Shown here piece by piece: positions 36,001-48,400 of a stretch of DNA of 64,000 nucleotides. The DNA is from Choristoneura fumiferana (Eukaryota > Arthropoda > Insecta > Lepidoptera > Tortricidae). The notes under the pieces were generated by a model. That model did not search any database, had not been told where the DNA came from, and saw only the letters and a list, made by a program, of their open reading frames with translations. The DNA is taken from NCBI RefSeq assembly GCF_025370935.1, contig NC_133491.1:1697926-1761925 (forward strand), in the 5' to 3' direction. How positions within the stretch are numbered: position 1 is the first letter of the stretch; each line of letters starts with the position of its first letter. Position numbers and translations under genes: made by a program.

Positions 36001-39000
36001 GGAAGGCCATCATCGAGATGGACGGGTGACCTGGTGAGTGAGGTGGATGCAGGCCGCTTCCAACCAACGCAACTGGTGGTCTATGGGGGAGGCCTATATC
36101 CCACAGTGAGCTTCCTACGACTTATGATGATAGTGGATAAACTATTTTGTAAAATCGAGCTAAGGATTGCTTTATATTAGGTTCAATATCATTTGTAGTT
36201 CAAAACATCAAAGACGTTGAATGACGTTGAATTTTGATGGTGTTATTGTATCAAATTGCTTTATTACAAATTCAAACTACAATTTTGTTTTTTTATATAA
36301 GTAAGGTAAAACTTGCTTCCTGGTCGCTGTTGAAACAAAGTTGCTTCAATTTACTCTTCAATACATTTGTCATAAGCTTTATAATTGTATCTGCATCATA
36401 AACACCTTTTACAGAACAGTTGTTATGCAATGCTTTTATATTTAAAGAATTAACGCTAAATCATATTGAAATGTGTTTAATGTTTTAAAAGCATTCTGTC
36501 ACTGATCAAATAAAAAAAATATTCAAATGATTTATTCAGTAAATAGGCCGCAATGGGCACTTTTACACGTCATTTTTTTTAAACTACCAGCGCTTTCGGA
36601 AAGACCATCATTGCCAAGAAGAATGCGCCGCAAGAAACTCTCGCAAAGTAACAAAAAAAAATCGCAAAGTAACTATCATTTGAGTCACTTTGTGTTTGTG
36701 TATACTTCATTCGATCATTCATAGCCCCTTTAATGTGTGAAACCTATAAGAAAATGTGTACTTATGACATAAAATATTCATTCCTGTTTTCTAAAACACC
36801 AAAATTTCCGCAATAGGGTTCTTCAAACAGCAGTCCGAAGACAGACCTTTGGGCTTCCTGAATCCTTCTCGTATCAGGGACCGTCTCACAGGTCTCCTAC
36901 ATATCCATCGGGAGACCCCCAGTACGAACCCAGCGCTTGTTGCTGACAGACCCTCAAACGAATACGGGAGACCAGGGGTTGTGAACAATCAGAATCAGGA
37001 TCAGTTTGGCATACCAAATCGTAATGGTTTCGTTGACCAAAATGCCGCAAATCAGAACGGAGTCTCTGAACCTTCTGTCTTTAATAATGATGGAGTACAA
37101 GAACCCAATAATGATGCTGATGCAAATCAACCAAAGGAAGAAAAAGATGGTGGACTTATAGTGATCCCAGGTGGTGGTGCACCAGCATTTGGAGGTTTCG
37201 TGTTCCCGGATAGCGAACCTACTGAAAAAACTAAAAAAACTGAAGATACTACTAAAGCTGCTGAATCTGCAGAGGTGCCAACTGAGGCAGAATATCCTCC
37301 TCTGACTCCAGTGCCCTCGACAGACACGAGGAACAATTTCAACTTTGGCCCGAGCGGAATTTTCCGTATGTTTTTTTATTTGAAGAAACTAACAAGAAGC
37401 TAATTTGGGTTCAACGGATGGTAGAAGTTAATTTATTTAGATGGTTACAGGGTCTTAAATGGTTACTATACTAAATTAACGTGACGGTAGATCTTTATTT
37501 TCATCCTTTAGAAAATTTTCATTCTGTCATAATAAAAAAAATGTTAAAGAAAAATACTATTGACGTCCTGTTATTTTTCATTGCTCTCTTTCGTTTCTTT
37601 CACTGTTCTTACCTTTTGTGTCTTTCCTTGACTAGTATCATTTAACTAGTTGTAATAATCATTTACATCACATTTGCATGTATGTGTAGTTTTTGTGACT
37701 AACATAAACCGTAACAAATTGCTTTTGTTATTTTTAATTGTTTGGTTTAATTAATATAAAAACCACATTGGTAAAAATTCAATCATGATGATGATGGTGA
37801 TGATTTTAATGAAGTACCTAATTTTTTTTTAAATTGGTTGTTTTTGTTATTTTCGAATTGTTTGTTAGTACTTACTTTTAAAACCGCATTCGTAGAACTG
37901 CCAACTTTAAAAAATTCCAAAATATTTTACGTTTACTGAAAATTGAGATCACCCGCAAAGATATAATTAAAAACCAGCCAAAAGCATGTCGGACACGCCC
38001 AAAATAGGGTTCCGTAGCCATTACGAAAAAATTAAGTAATATTTTTCTAAGGATTTCGTATTTTATACGGAACTACTAATAATTTAGTACTCTTAAACTA
38101 CTAATAATTTTCAAGAAAACTTAGCCGCTATAGTTTTCCTTGTAAGTTTGATATACTTACTACCATCCTGAATTTTTTCAAATTTTTCTACCCGCCGGTT
38201 TAGATTTTAGAGAGGGTGGGGGAGGGGACGCCCGATTTTAATGAAAATTTGCACTTTAAAGTTGAATATTTCGGAAACATATCACTGATTCGAAAAAGTC
38301 TTAGGAAACCCCAAATAGTTTTAAAAGACCTATCCAACGATACCCCACACTATTGGGTTGGATGAGAAAAAAAAATCACCCCCACTGTACGTCTTAAGGA
38401 ACGCTAAAAAAATTTTTTTTTTTTTATAGTACCGTTTTGTCGGCATAGTTTATATATATATCCGTGCAATATTACAGCTTTCTAGCATTGATAGTCCCTG
38501 AGCAAAGCCACGGACAGACAGACAGACAGACATGGCGAAACTATAAGGGTTCCGTTTTTGCCATTTTGGCTCCGGAACCCTAAAAAAGGTTCTCTGACCT
38601 GGTACAAAGTATACTAAGCTTTAAAATGTACGTGACAACATAAACTGTACATTTGAAAAAAGTAAACGTAATGCCAGCTTAAGATTTGGAAATCCTATAA
38701 TACAAGTAAAATTAAAACACCAGTATTAAACGTCATCAAAATCCTTCAATCTGATTTGAATTAGACGTATACCTGCGCGTACGCAGCGTTCATCGGGCGT
38801 GACATTGACAAGTCGGCCGGCCTCAGTGCAGTGTTTCGAGGTTGATCGGTTACTTAATAGCATAGCGTAATAATTTAGTAATGGTACCTACATAAAATTT
38901 AACCATACAAAACGATTGAGCGGAAATGTGGTACCAAAATGTCCCATACAAAATTGTATTCATTTATTGCAACTATCGTGTCACAACGGAATCTTACATA

Positions 39001-39407
39001 CAAACGTTAATATGTCTGAACTTCATCCGCACACACACGCACGCTCACATAATTTCGCATTTATAATATTTGTAGGAAATTTCAACCGGGTTTTTAACCC
39101 CCGACGCAAAAAGAGGGATGTTATGAGTTTGACCGCTATGTCTGTCTGTGTGCCTGTCTGTGGCACCGTAGCTCTTAAACGGGTGGACTGATTCGGATGC
39201 GGTTTCTTTTATTTAAAAGCAGGTTCTCTAGCGATGGTTCGTAGACATATTTTATCAAAATCGGTTTAGCCGTTTTTGAGATATTGAAGTTTGAAGTGAC
39301 AAATTCGGGGGTTTTCAACTATTCGTTGGTTAGGTTATATGTACATTTGAAAGTACCTAAATACTTATAGGGAACGCATGCCCAAGAGTGGATTTTCTAC
39401 TGCTGAT

Positions 39408-39451
<44 letters not shown>

Positions 39452-42400
39452 GTAGATATCTGAAGCGACAAATTCGCAACAAACCGGACGAAAAGAATTC
39501 GACGCTAATTATCACAATTTATTCAAATTAGTTACGCACATTGAATAGAAATACCTTTATTTACTAAGGGGCTGTTTCATCATCCATTGATTAGTGTTAA
39601 TTGACGGTTAAATGTGATGCCGTCTCTATTTGTTTCGTTCGAATAGACGGACACGGCATCATATCAACTAACGCGAGTAATATAAGATAAGATTAAGATG
39701 TTGAAATAAGCTTTATGGCCTATTTTATAACCTACAACTTTTGAATAAATAAGCCTTCGCCAACAAACTTTTCGCAAGCAAAACAAGCAGCTTGGCGAAA
39801 ATATTTTCAAGTTGTTATTTTTGTAAATTGTGGTTAATGAAAAAAAAAATATATATATTTAACCGTCAGTTAACACTAATCAATGGATGGTGAAACAGCC
39901 CCTAAGTGTTGATTATTTAAATGACATTCAGATGGGTACAAAAACTTGATTGGACAAGGTAAACCGGTGGTTATTACCCGACTGCGATACAGTAAGGTGT
40001 TATGTTTGGTTGTATGCGATGTAATTTGATAAATCTATCTAGTCTATACTTTAAAATTAAGCTTATAAGGTAAACGTTCGAGTGCTCGTCACTGTCCCAA
40101 TAGTTGGCATCTTTAATCTTATGTCATTAGCAGGGATCTGAAGGATTAGCGTTATTGTTCGCAACAATGTGGACATGACTGCAAAAGTAATAAAATAATT
40201 AACCAATTAATTAATTTCTTAACTGAGATTTAACTTTGATTCAGTATCATTATCATCCCAGCCTATTTAAGTCCCATAACTGGGCACAGGCCTCCTCTAA
40301 GAATGAGAGGGCTTGGGCCGTAGTTCCCACGCGGGCCCAGTGCGGATTGGGAACTTAACACATACCATAGCCATACCATACCAGTAGGTAAAAAGATAAC
40401 ACAAATATTTTTATATTGAATAAATATAAATATTTTATATTTTTTATGTGTGTTTTTCTTGTCAATAAATGTTGTGAGTTTGTGAGTTTGAGTTTGAATA
40501 AAAGAAGCACTATTTGTTTACAACTTTTCTGTGATCAGTCCAAATATACCCATTCCAAGTAACATTTTACTAGGGTAATTATTTTTAAAACATCTGTAAA
40601 TTGTTATCTCCAGTAATTTAATAGCAATTTTAAGAAACTAATTAATAATTAATTTATTAATTAATTAAGGCGTCATGTCCACAATATTGCAAACAATGAC
40701 GCTAATCCATCCGATCCCTGGTCATTAGCAATAGAGATAGCAGGGTGTCGGCTATTGGGTATGAGCGTGACGAGGACTCGTACGTTTACCTTACTAGGGG
40801 GCGCTACATTTATTCATGTTGTGAATACCTTAGCCTTGTCTATTGCAAATTGTAGGAGAAGGGGGCTAAGATTAGGGTGCAAAAATCATTATTCAGTTTA
40901 GCAATGAGACCTTATAAAGCTTTATTATCAGAAAATAACGTAGGTTACTGTTTATCCCAGGAAAATGCCAAGTTTTCACGGCCGTTAGGCAAAATGACGA
41001 GTATGCTTAAAAAGTTGGTAAACCCCGACTTTGTCACTCCAAATTCAATATCTCAAAAACGGCTTAATCGATTTTGATTAAACATATCTAAAAACCATTG
41101 CTAGAAACCTTGATTTCATATAAAAAACCGCATTCAAATCGGTCGACCCGTTTAAGAGCTACGGTGCCACAGACAGACAGGCACACATAGCGGTCAAACT
41201 TATAACACCCCTTTTTTGCGTCGGGGGTTAAAAACAGTTAGTGTAAGTGCGACTCATACTACTCCACCTCTCTTGAAATTATAGAGACAAGACTTACTAC
41301 CCAACCGATAAATAACTACAAGTTTAGTATATACGATATATACACACGATAAATATAACACCCCTCTTTAAGCGTCGGGGGTTAAAAAACACATAGAATA
41401 TACACAAGTTTTAAGGGCTAAAATCCACTGGCCCGACCAGGGACCGAACCTAAGTCTTTAAGCTTCGTAGTCAGGTTTTCTAACCACTGAGGCTCTCATC
41501 GTCAAAAAAATGACAAATCCAAATCACTTTTGTCCCGAAGCACTTGTCTAACATCTTCATATTTCCAGAGGAAACATGCCAGACCGTGGATAATGACATC
41601 GGCAGCTGCATCCAGGTCTCAGAATGCCAGCCGTATGTGGCGCTGATCCAGCAGTCTCGAAGCAACCCTCGGGCATTGCAGCTCCTGAGGCAGGCGCATT
41701 GTGGCTTCCAAGGAAACTACCCTAAGGCAAGGCTCTTAAATGATTATGCTTACAGTGCAACAGCCAGCACTACGGTGTCACTTACATAGATGAGGAACAC
41801 AGGTGTTCAGTGCTTACGTACCATCTAACAGTCAAGGAGCAACCCTCGAATATTGAAGCTGCTAAGGCAGGCGTATTGTGGCCTCCAATTGAAGTGCCCT
41901 CAGGCAAGTCTTTGCCGAGGAATACCCAGCAGCCAGCACCCAGCAGTGATGGATGGATGAATCAACTCTAGAACGCTACTGCTTCATTAGCAGACATGCT
42001 GTGGCGTTCAAAGGAACAGTTAAACAAGTCTCTTTCCTAAAGAATACAGATGTCCCATCCAAATGTGGTGCTAATCGAGCAGTAGTGTAGAAATCTTTAA
42101 GTTCTACAGCTGCGGAGAGATTTGTACTGCATTTTTTTTTACATGCTACTGACCGTGATTGACCTCACCTGATGTTAAGTACAGGAGGCCAAAGATGTAA
42201 GGAATTCTAAGAAAGCAGCCGTAAAGCAAGTCTCTTTGCTGAGGAAGCCCCGTGTTGAGTGTCTAAGATGTGATGACCTCATATTTTTATTAATTATACC
42301 TACAGGTCTGCTGTCCCCGCCCTGGGTTCTCCAGCGAGCTACCTTCAACTCCTTCAACCACCACGACCACGACTACCACAGAGGCCGCTGTGGTCATGCC

Positions 42401-45400
42401 CGAAGACCCGAAGCCAAAGCCTGCCGCTGTCCAACTGCCTGAGGCCCCGACCTGTGGCTTCAGCAATGCCTCCTTTAGCAGAGTTGTGAATGGTGTTCCA
42501 GCTGAACTCGGTAAGGAGATACTTACGATACCACTGAAGTATTAGAAGAATAGAAAGGCTTTCGTGCGTATTCTTTCCGGAATTGATTCCGTCATTTTAT
42601 CGCCTCTGCTGTTTCAAGAGCAACAACAACAACAACTGCAGCAGTTTTACCTACATTATTTACATACTTACCCTTTTTGAATATGGTAAAATTTCGCCCA
42701 ACCAAGCCACAGTTGCAAGTTAACGGGTACCTACATGTCCCAGCGCGCGACATGATAATGCCCAGTAGTTCCAGGAGATGACAGTCTGCTGCCACCTCTT
42801 TTGCTAATGATATAAAATTACAGATGGCAAATACTGGGACAGTGACCAGCCCGATGGGCGTCTACTTTATAAAATACAGAATACAGAAAGCACTTCCTAA
42901 CTTTCATCAACAATTTCCATGTACAAATTCATAAAGCTTCTGTTCTAATGTGTAACATGTGGGTAGGTGACTTCCCCTGGATGGCGCTGCTGGGCTACAA
43001 GGGGCGGCGCAGCGGCGACGGCACCCGCTGGCTGTGCGGCGGCTCGCTCATATCTGTGCGTCACGTGCTCACCGCGGCCCACTGTATTCACACCAGAGAG
43101 GAGGAACTGTGAGTACACTGGGTCACTAGTAATGTGTGGGTAGGCTAACTTCGGCCCACTGCAAACACACCAGAGGGGAGGAACTGTGAGTACACGGGTC
43201 ACTTGTAATGTGTGGGTAGGCTCACTTTGGCCCATGGCATACACACCAGAGAGGAGGAACTGTGAGTACGCAATGGGACACTTGTTACGTGTGGGCAGAT
43301 GAATTTCCCTGTATGACGCTACTGGGCGACAAGGGACGGTGGGTCACTTGTAATTTGTGGGCAGGCGACTTCCCCTGGATGACGCTACTGGGCGACAAGG
43401 GTCGGTGGGTCACTTGTAATGTGTGGGCAGGCGAGATATTAGTATAATAAAGTATTCGTTTCAAACCTCGATATTTTTTCTGTGGTTTCAACTACACGTA
43501 GGTAAAAAATAAAAGTTATAGCATATCCTACTCCTTCTTTATTATTGCGGGTTCTACGGGGTTTCGGTCTCTGCAGTTGATGGTCAGTGATGCAGGGAAG
43601 AACCTCGTAGGGGGTAATGACACTAATGTCATAGTTTATTTACTTGTCGGGGAAAACTAATTTACAGTCCAATGAATCACTGCAAATCGCTAAAATCACA
43701 CCTCTTCGCAAATTAGCTATATTTATACAGTGACTAAGTATATCGAGAAGCGACGGCTGTACTAAAATAGCGTATAAAAACATCATTACCGTTGTGTAAT
43801 AAGCCCCATCAAGTCATTATGATGTAAAACGAGGCATTGTGTTGATTCGTAGAATAAAATGATGAGTCAAATCCGAAATAAAAAGTGCATGGCGATTTGG
43901 CATAGTGTTCCTGATATACCTATATATGCCCGCTGATTGTTATGTCAAATGTTAGTATATATTTCGTTCATTATACAAAATGAGGGGATTCGATTTGTAG
44001 CATTCGAACATGGCGGATGTAGACGATATCTAATTTTGGTATTTCTGCTTCTTTGGCTAGTTGAAGTATAATTTTGATAGTGTTTTATGCGGCGATTAAC
44101 CTTAACAGTGAACAGTGATCACAAAATCCTATATTGCTCTCGTGTCTGACATTTTTTAATGCGCAAGTGGTCTCCGTGTGGTTTCTGGAATTTTGCTATC
44201 AAGTTGCAAAAACTACAATCACCGTACAACATGCATAAGAAGAATATATTTATCTTTAATTTAACTGACATTGGCCCAAGCCTTATGGCCGCCATTAAGA
44301 GGAATAAATAAATATACAAAATGATAGGTATTCCATATGAAAATTATGGCAAAGGTCGTTATGCTAAATTAGTGTTCCGTAATAAGTACTTATAAAAACG
44401 TTTTGCTTTTAAAAGTGATGCACTTTCTCGTGTGGAATAACTCACATCGGGCTTTTTAATTGCAATATATCTACGGGATACAATCTTAAAGCATCAACTT
44501 TCACTAATGTTCATAATAATACGGTTAAAATGAAGACTTTTTGTCAATACCCGCGTAAATTGAGAATAATCCCGCAATTCCAATGCAACTGTCGGACGGA
44601 TCTAATGATTTACACGGGTAGAGCTCCGAAAAATACTAGTTCTTTTATAATCTAGTCAAATAATTGAGTTTCATAGTTTACGCAGAATTTCCTTCATTTA
44701 CCTAAGCCTTAGGTATATTATACGTAAAATGTTTAAGTTTTTTACAAGGTCATTAGCTAGAGCTAGAGCTATAGTAGGTTAAGCCATGGATATAAATAAA
44801 TCATTTGACATTGTTTTCAGTAAAACACCTTTTTCCTGGAAAACAAAACATATGTATTTTGCACATCATCATCATCATCATCATGTCAGCCGAAAGACGT
44901 CCACTGCTGGACATAGGCCTCCCCCAAGGCTCTCCACTCAGACCGGTCTTGTGCACTTGTATTTTGCACATATATCATTACTATTACGTCGTACTGCTAT
45001 AAATACTAATGCAGTTTCCATCGGTATGAGATACCTATATAACAGTTACCTTTATAATTATGATATTAAGCATTGTCGCATTATGTTACAAATCGTTTAT
45101 TACGAAGGATAACCGGCTAGGATGACCATTTTCCACTTCGGTTTTACAAGCATTTATTTAACTTCTTGTTTCCGTCAAATCTTGCTAGTTAATTTTGATG
45201 CATTTTTAATTTTGACCTTCGACAATGCAAGTACAACCAAAAGTGCAATCAGCAAAAAATCTTAAACACTGCCGCATGGTCAGAGCAGTGCCTAAAAATG
45301 TTTTCTGATTTAACGATTAACGATTATTGGTCCTCAAAGTTGAGGACCAATAATTTATTTAAATTCAAAGTTATTTGAAAATGTTACGAAACAAAAGTAG

Positions 45401-48400
45401 ATCAGTATGCGAATGGAATCGAACCTTGTATTTAAAACTCCATGGTCAGAGCCACCCTGTATTTTTTAAAAATATAAAACTTTACTCTTGGCATTAGTAG
45501 ATGAGCAATTTTATTTTTTTTATTTTTAAGCTGACCAGCAAATGTCTTCTAATCTTAAGGCACTGTTACACATGCTCGTTACTAGCATGCTTATGAGCAT
45601 GCCACTAATGAACATGCTCATGGACTGAAGTAAACGCGTACACACTCTTATTAGAGTTCCGGAGCCAAAATAGCAAAAAATAAATGGAACCCTTATAGTT
45701 TCGCCATGTCTGTCTGTCTGTGCGTCCGCGGCTTTGCTCAGGGACTATCAATGCTAGAAAGCTGTAACTTTGCACGGATATATATGTAAACTATGCCGAC
45801 AAAATGGTACAATAAAAAAATAAAAATATTTTTTAGAGTACCATAGACGAAGAACAAACCTGCAAAGAAATTCAATGGTGCGTGTGAAGTTCCCAATCCG
45901 CACTGGGCCCGCGTGGGAACTATGGCCAAGCCCTCTTGTTCTGAGAGGAGGCCTGTGCCCAGCAGTGGGACGTATATAGGCTGGGATGATGATGATGACC
46001 ATAGACGTAAAGTGCGGGTGACTTTTTTTTCTCATCCAACCCTATAGTGTGGCGTATCGTTGGATAGTTCTTTTAAAACCATTAGGGGTTTACTTAAACG
46101 ATTTTTCGATTCAGTGATATTTTGTTTGCGAAATATTCAACTTGAAAGTGCAATTTTTCATGAATATCGAGCGTCCCCCCCCCCCCTCTAAAATCTAAAC
46201 CGGTGGGTGGAGAAATTTAAAATAATTCAGCATGGTAGTAAATATATCAAACTTTTAAGGAAAACTATAGCGGCTAAGTTTGCTTGAGAAATATTAGTAG
46301 TTTTAGAGTAAATAGCAGCCTAAGGTATAAAAATAAAATATACCTAAACTTGGAAATTCCATATAAAATACAAAATTCGTAATGGCTACGGAACCCTATT
46401 TTGGGCGTGTCTGACACGCTCTTGGCCGGTTTTACCTTTCCCCCTTCCACCCCCGTCACCCGTCTCGAGCATGCCACTAATAAGCATGCTCGATAGTAGC
46501 TTGTCCTGTTCACACATGCTACTACGTAGCATTTGCTCGATAGTAGAATGCTCTCTTGCTACTAACAAGCATGTGTAGCAATACTAACAGTGGCCTTACT
46601 TGATGGTGAGTGTAAATAAAGATGTATCTCACTGATTACTGAACAACCTATAGCTGTATTCGTGCTTGGCCGGTTTTAATGGCACAATCATTAATTGCTT
46701 TTGAAACCGCAAACAAACCGCACGAAATTATTTACTACATGTTTTATCCTGCAAGTTACATCACTGCAAATTGCATAAGGTGACATCTAAATATGCATAT
46801 ACCGGGTGTGGCCTGTAATATGAGCAAATAATTAAAACATAGATCATATTCCTCAAACTGAACAACATAAGTTCAGCGACTTTTAAAATTTTTTTTTTTT
46901 AATTTTAATTACATTTTAAAGTTTAGCTTCTTCGAGAAGCAATGTCAAGCAAAAATGCTTGATGTTTGTAGCGTGACAGGCGACGTCAGTGTGTTCTAGG
47001 ATGGCGTACATTGATAGCAGTATTTAATTTTTATGAAAAAAGAAAATTACAAAGACTCCATTATTTTTAAAAGTCGCTGGACTAATGTTGTTCAGTTTGC
47101 GAGGACGATCTATGTTTTTTGTTTTTAATTTTTTGCTCGTGTTACAGGCCAGACCCACCCTATAACTAAAATAAATTTTATTTATACCATCTAACATCCA
47201 TTACTAAAACTATATATATAAACTAAACTAATGTTACAAAATAAAATAAATAAAAAATTAAAATAAAATCCGTTTATTTCAGACCATGAGATCCATATTA
47301 GGTGTTAGTTATAAAGGCATAGTATGTTAGTAGAAATTGTTAACTAAAACTAAGACACAAAAAAAGGCGGCTGTCTTGGGAGGATATCTGAGACGTATAA
47401 AGGAATCAAGGTTGTAATTTCCTATTTGTTCCTTCCAATCACAACCCCCACCCAATACTTCACGAGCGGACAATCGAGGCGCTCCGCCAATACTCTCAGC
47501 AGGCCGTTGCCGCTACCACGCACTCGGTTCAATAAAGAGGCTATCCTGTTTCGCCTACTGGCAAAAAAGTCGTCCGTTCTTGCCTCGGCGAACATGCCGG
47601 ACGCACTACAGTGCCTTGGTAGCCGCAACAGCATTATGAGAATATTGTTATATTGCACTCTTAATGCATTGTATGCACTTTGCGTGAATCTCACCCACAG
47701 GCTGCACGCGTAAAATGTCTGACAATATGACTTAAACAGTGTTAGTTTGTTGAAAAAATGTTATCCAAATTTTTTGTCTCAGGCATTGACCCCAAGACAC
47801 TGGCAGCATTACCTCTCTGAACTGTTATAACTGGTTTATATGCGAATATGTATACAGGTTATGTTATACGATGCTGAAACTGGATGGTTGCATGCGAACC
47901 TGTTATTTTGATGTAGCAATAGTTAGAAATAATATAAACAATCTTGGTGAGTTATATCACTAAAAAACGCTAATTAAAAAAAAAATACAAACAGTGGAAC
48001 ATAGAACCTCCTCCTTTTTTGAAGTCGGTACCATATTATGAAACCGTAAAAAATCTTTAAACGCATTGATATCTTCGTCCTTTTTTTCGAAGTCGATTAA
48101 AAAAGAACTATTATACTGTAATTAATGGACGTCTAGATGTCTAGATAACACATATTTAAGCTACTTTTTACCCCGATATTCCCACGGAATTGGGATAAAA
48201 ACCTTGATATTGCAAACGCTAGGATTAGAGACACGAAATTTGCAATGCAAACGTTAATAAAAATCCACAATGGAATTTTCGGAAATTTCCACGGGAATTT
48301 ACTAAAATCCCGGAATTTCAATTTAATTGCGTGATCTAATGAATATCGCGTGCGAAGCCACGGGTAATGTCTAGTTTTAAATGATTAGATTTGTAACTAC

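Larger units (their letters stand above)
45558..46595. mobile_element. TIR element carrying two nested insertions
   Basis: TTA on both sides (45555-45557, 46596-46598). The ends (AGGCACTGTTACACATGC and inverse ACTAACAGTGGCC) match. The inner sequence is made of repeated GAGCATGC/GCATGCTC words. A GGTTCCG-family element occupies 45655-46433. Confidence 0.65.

Noticed and set aside
39406..39450. CRISPR-like short repeats
   Set aside because: Pure GAT microsatellite in an insect genome, no spacers.
47426..47713. Plus-strand 95-residue protein
   Set aside because: Antisense of a Jockey/CR1-like C-terminus.
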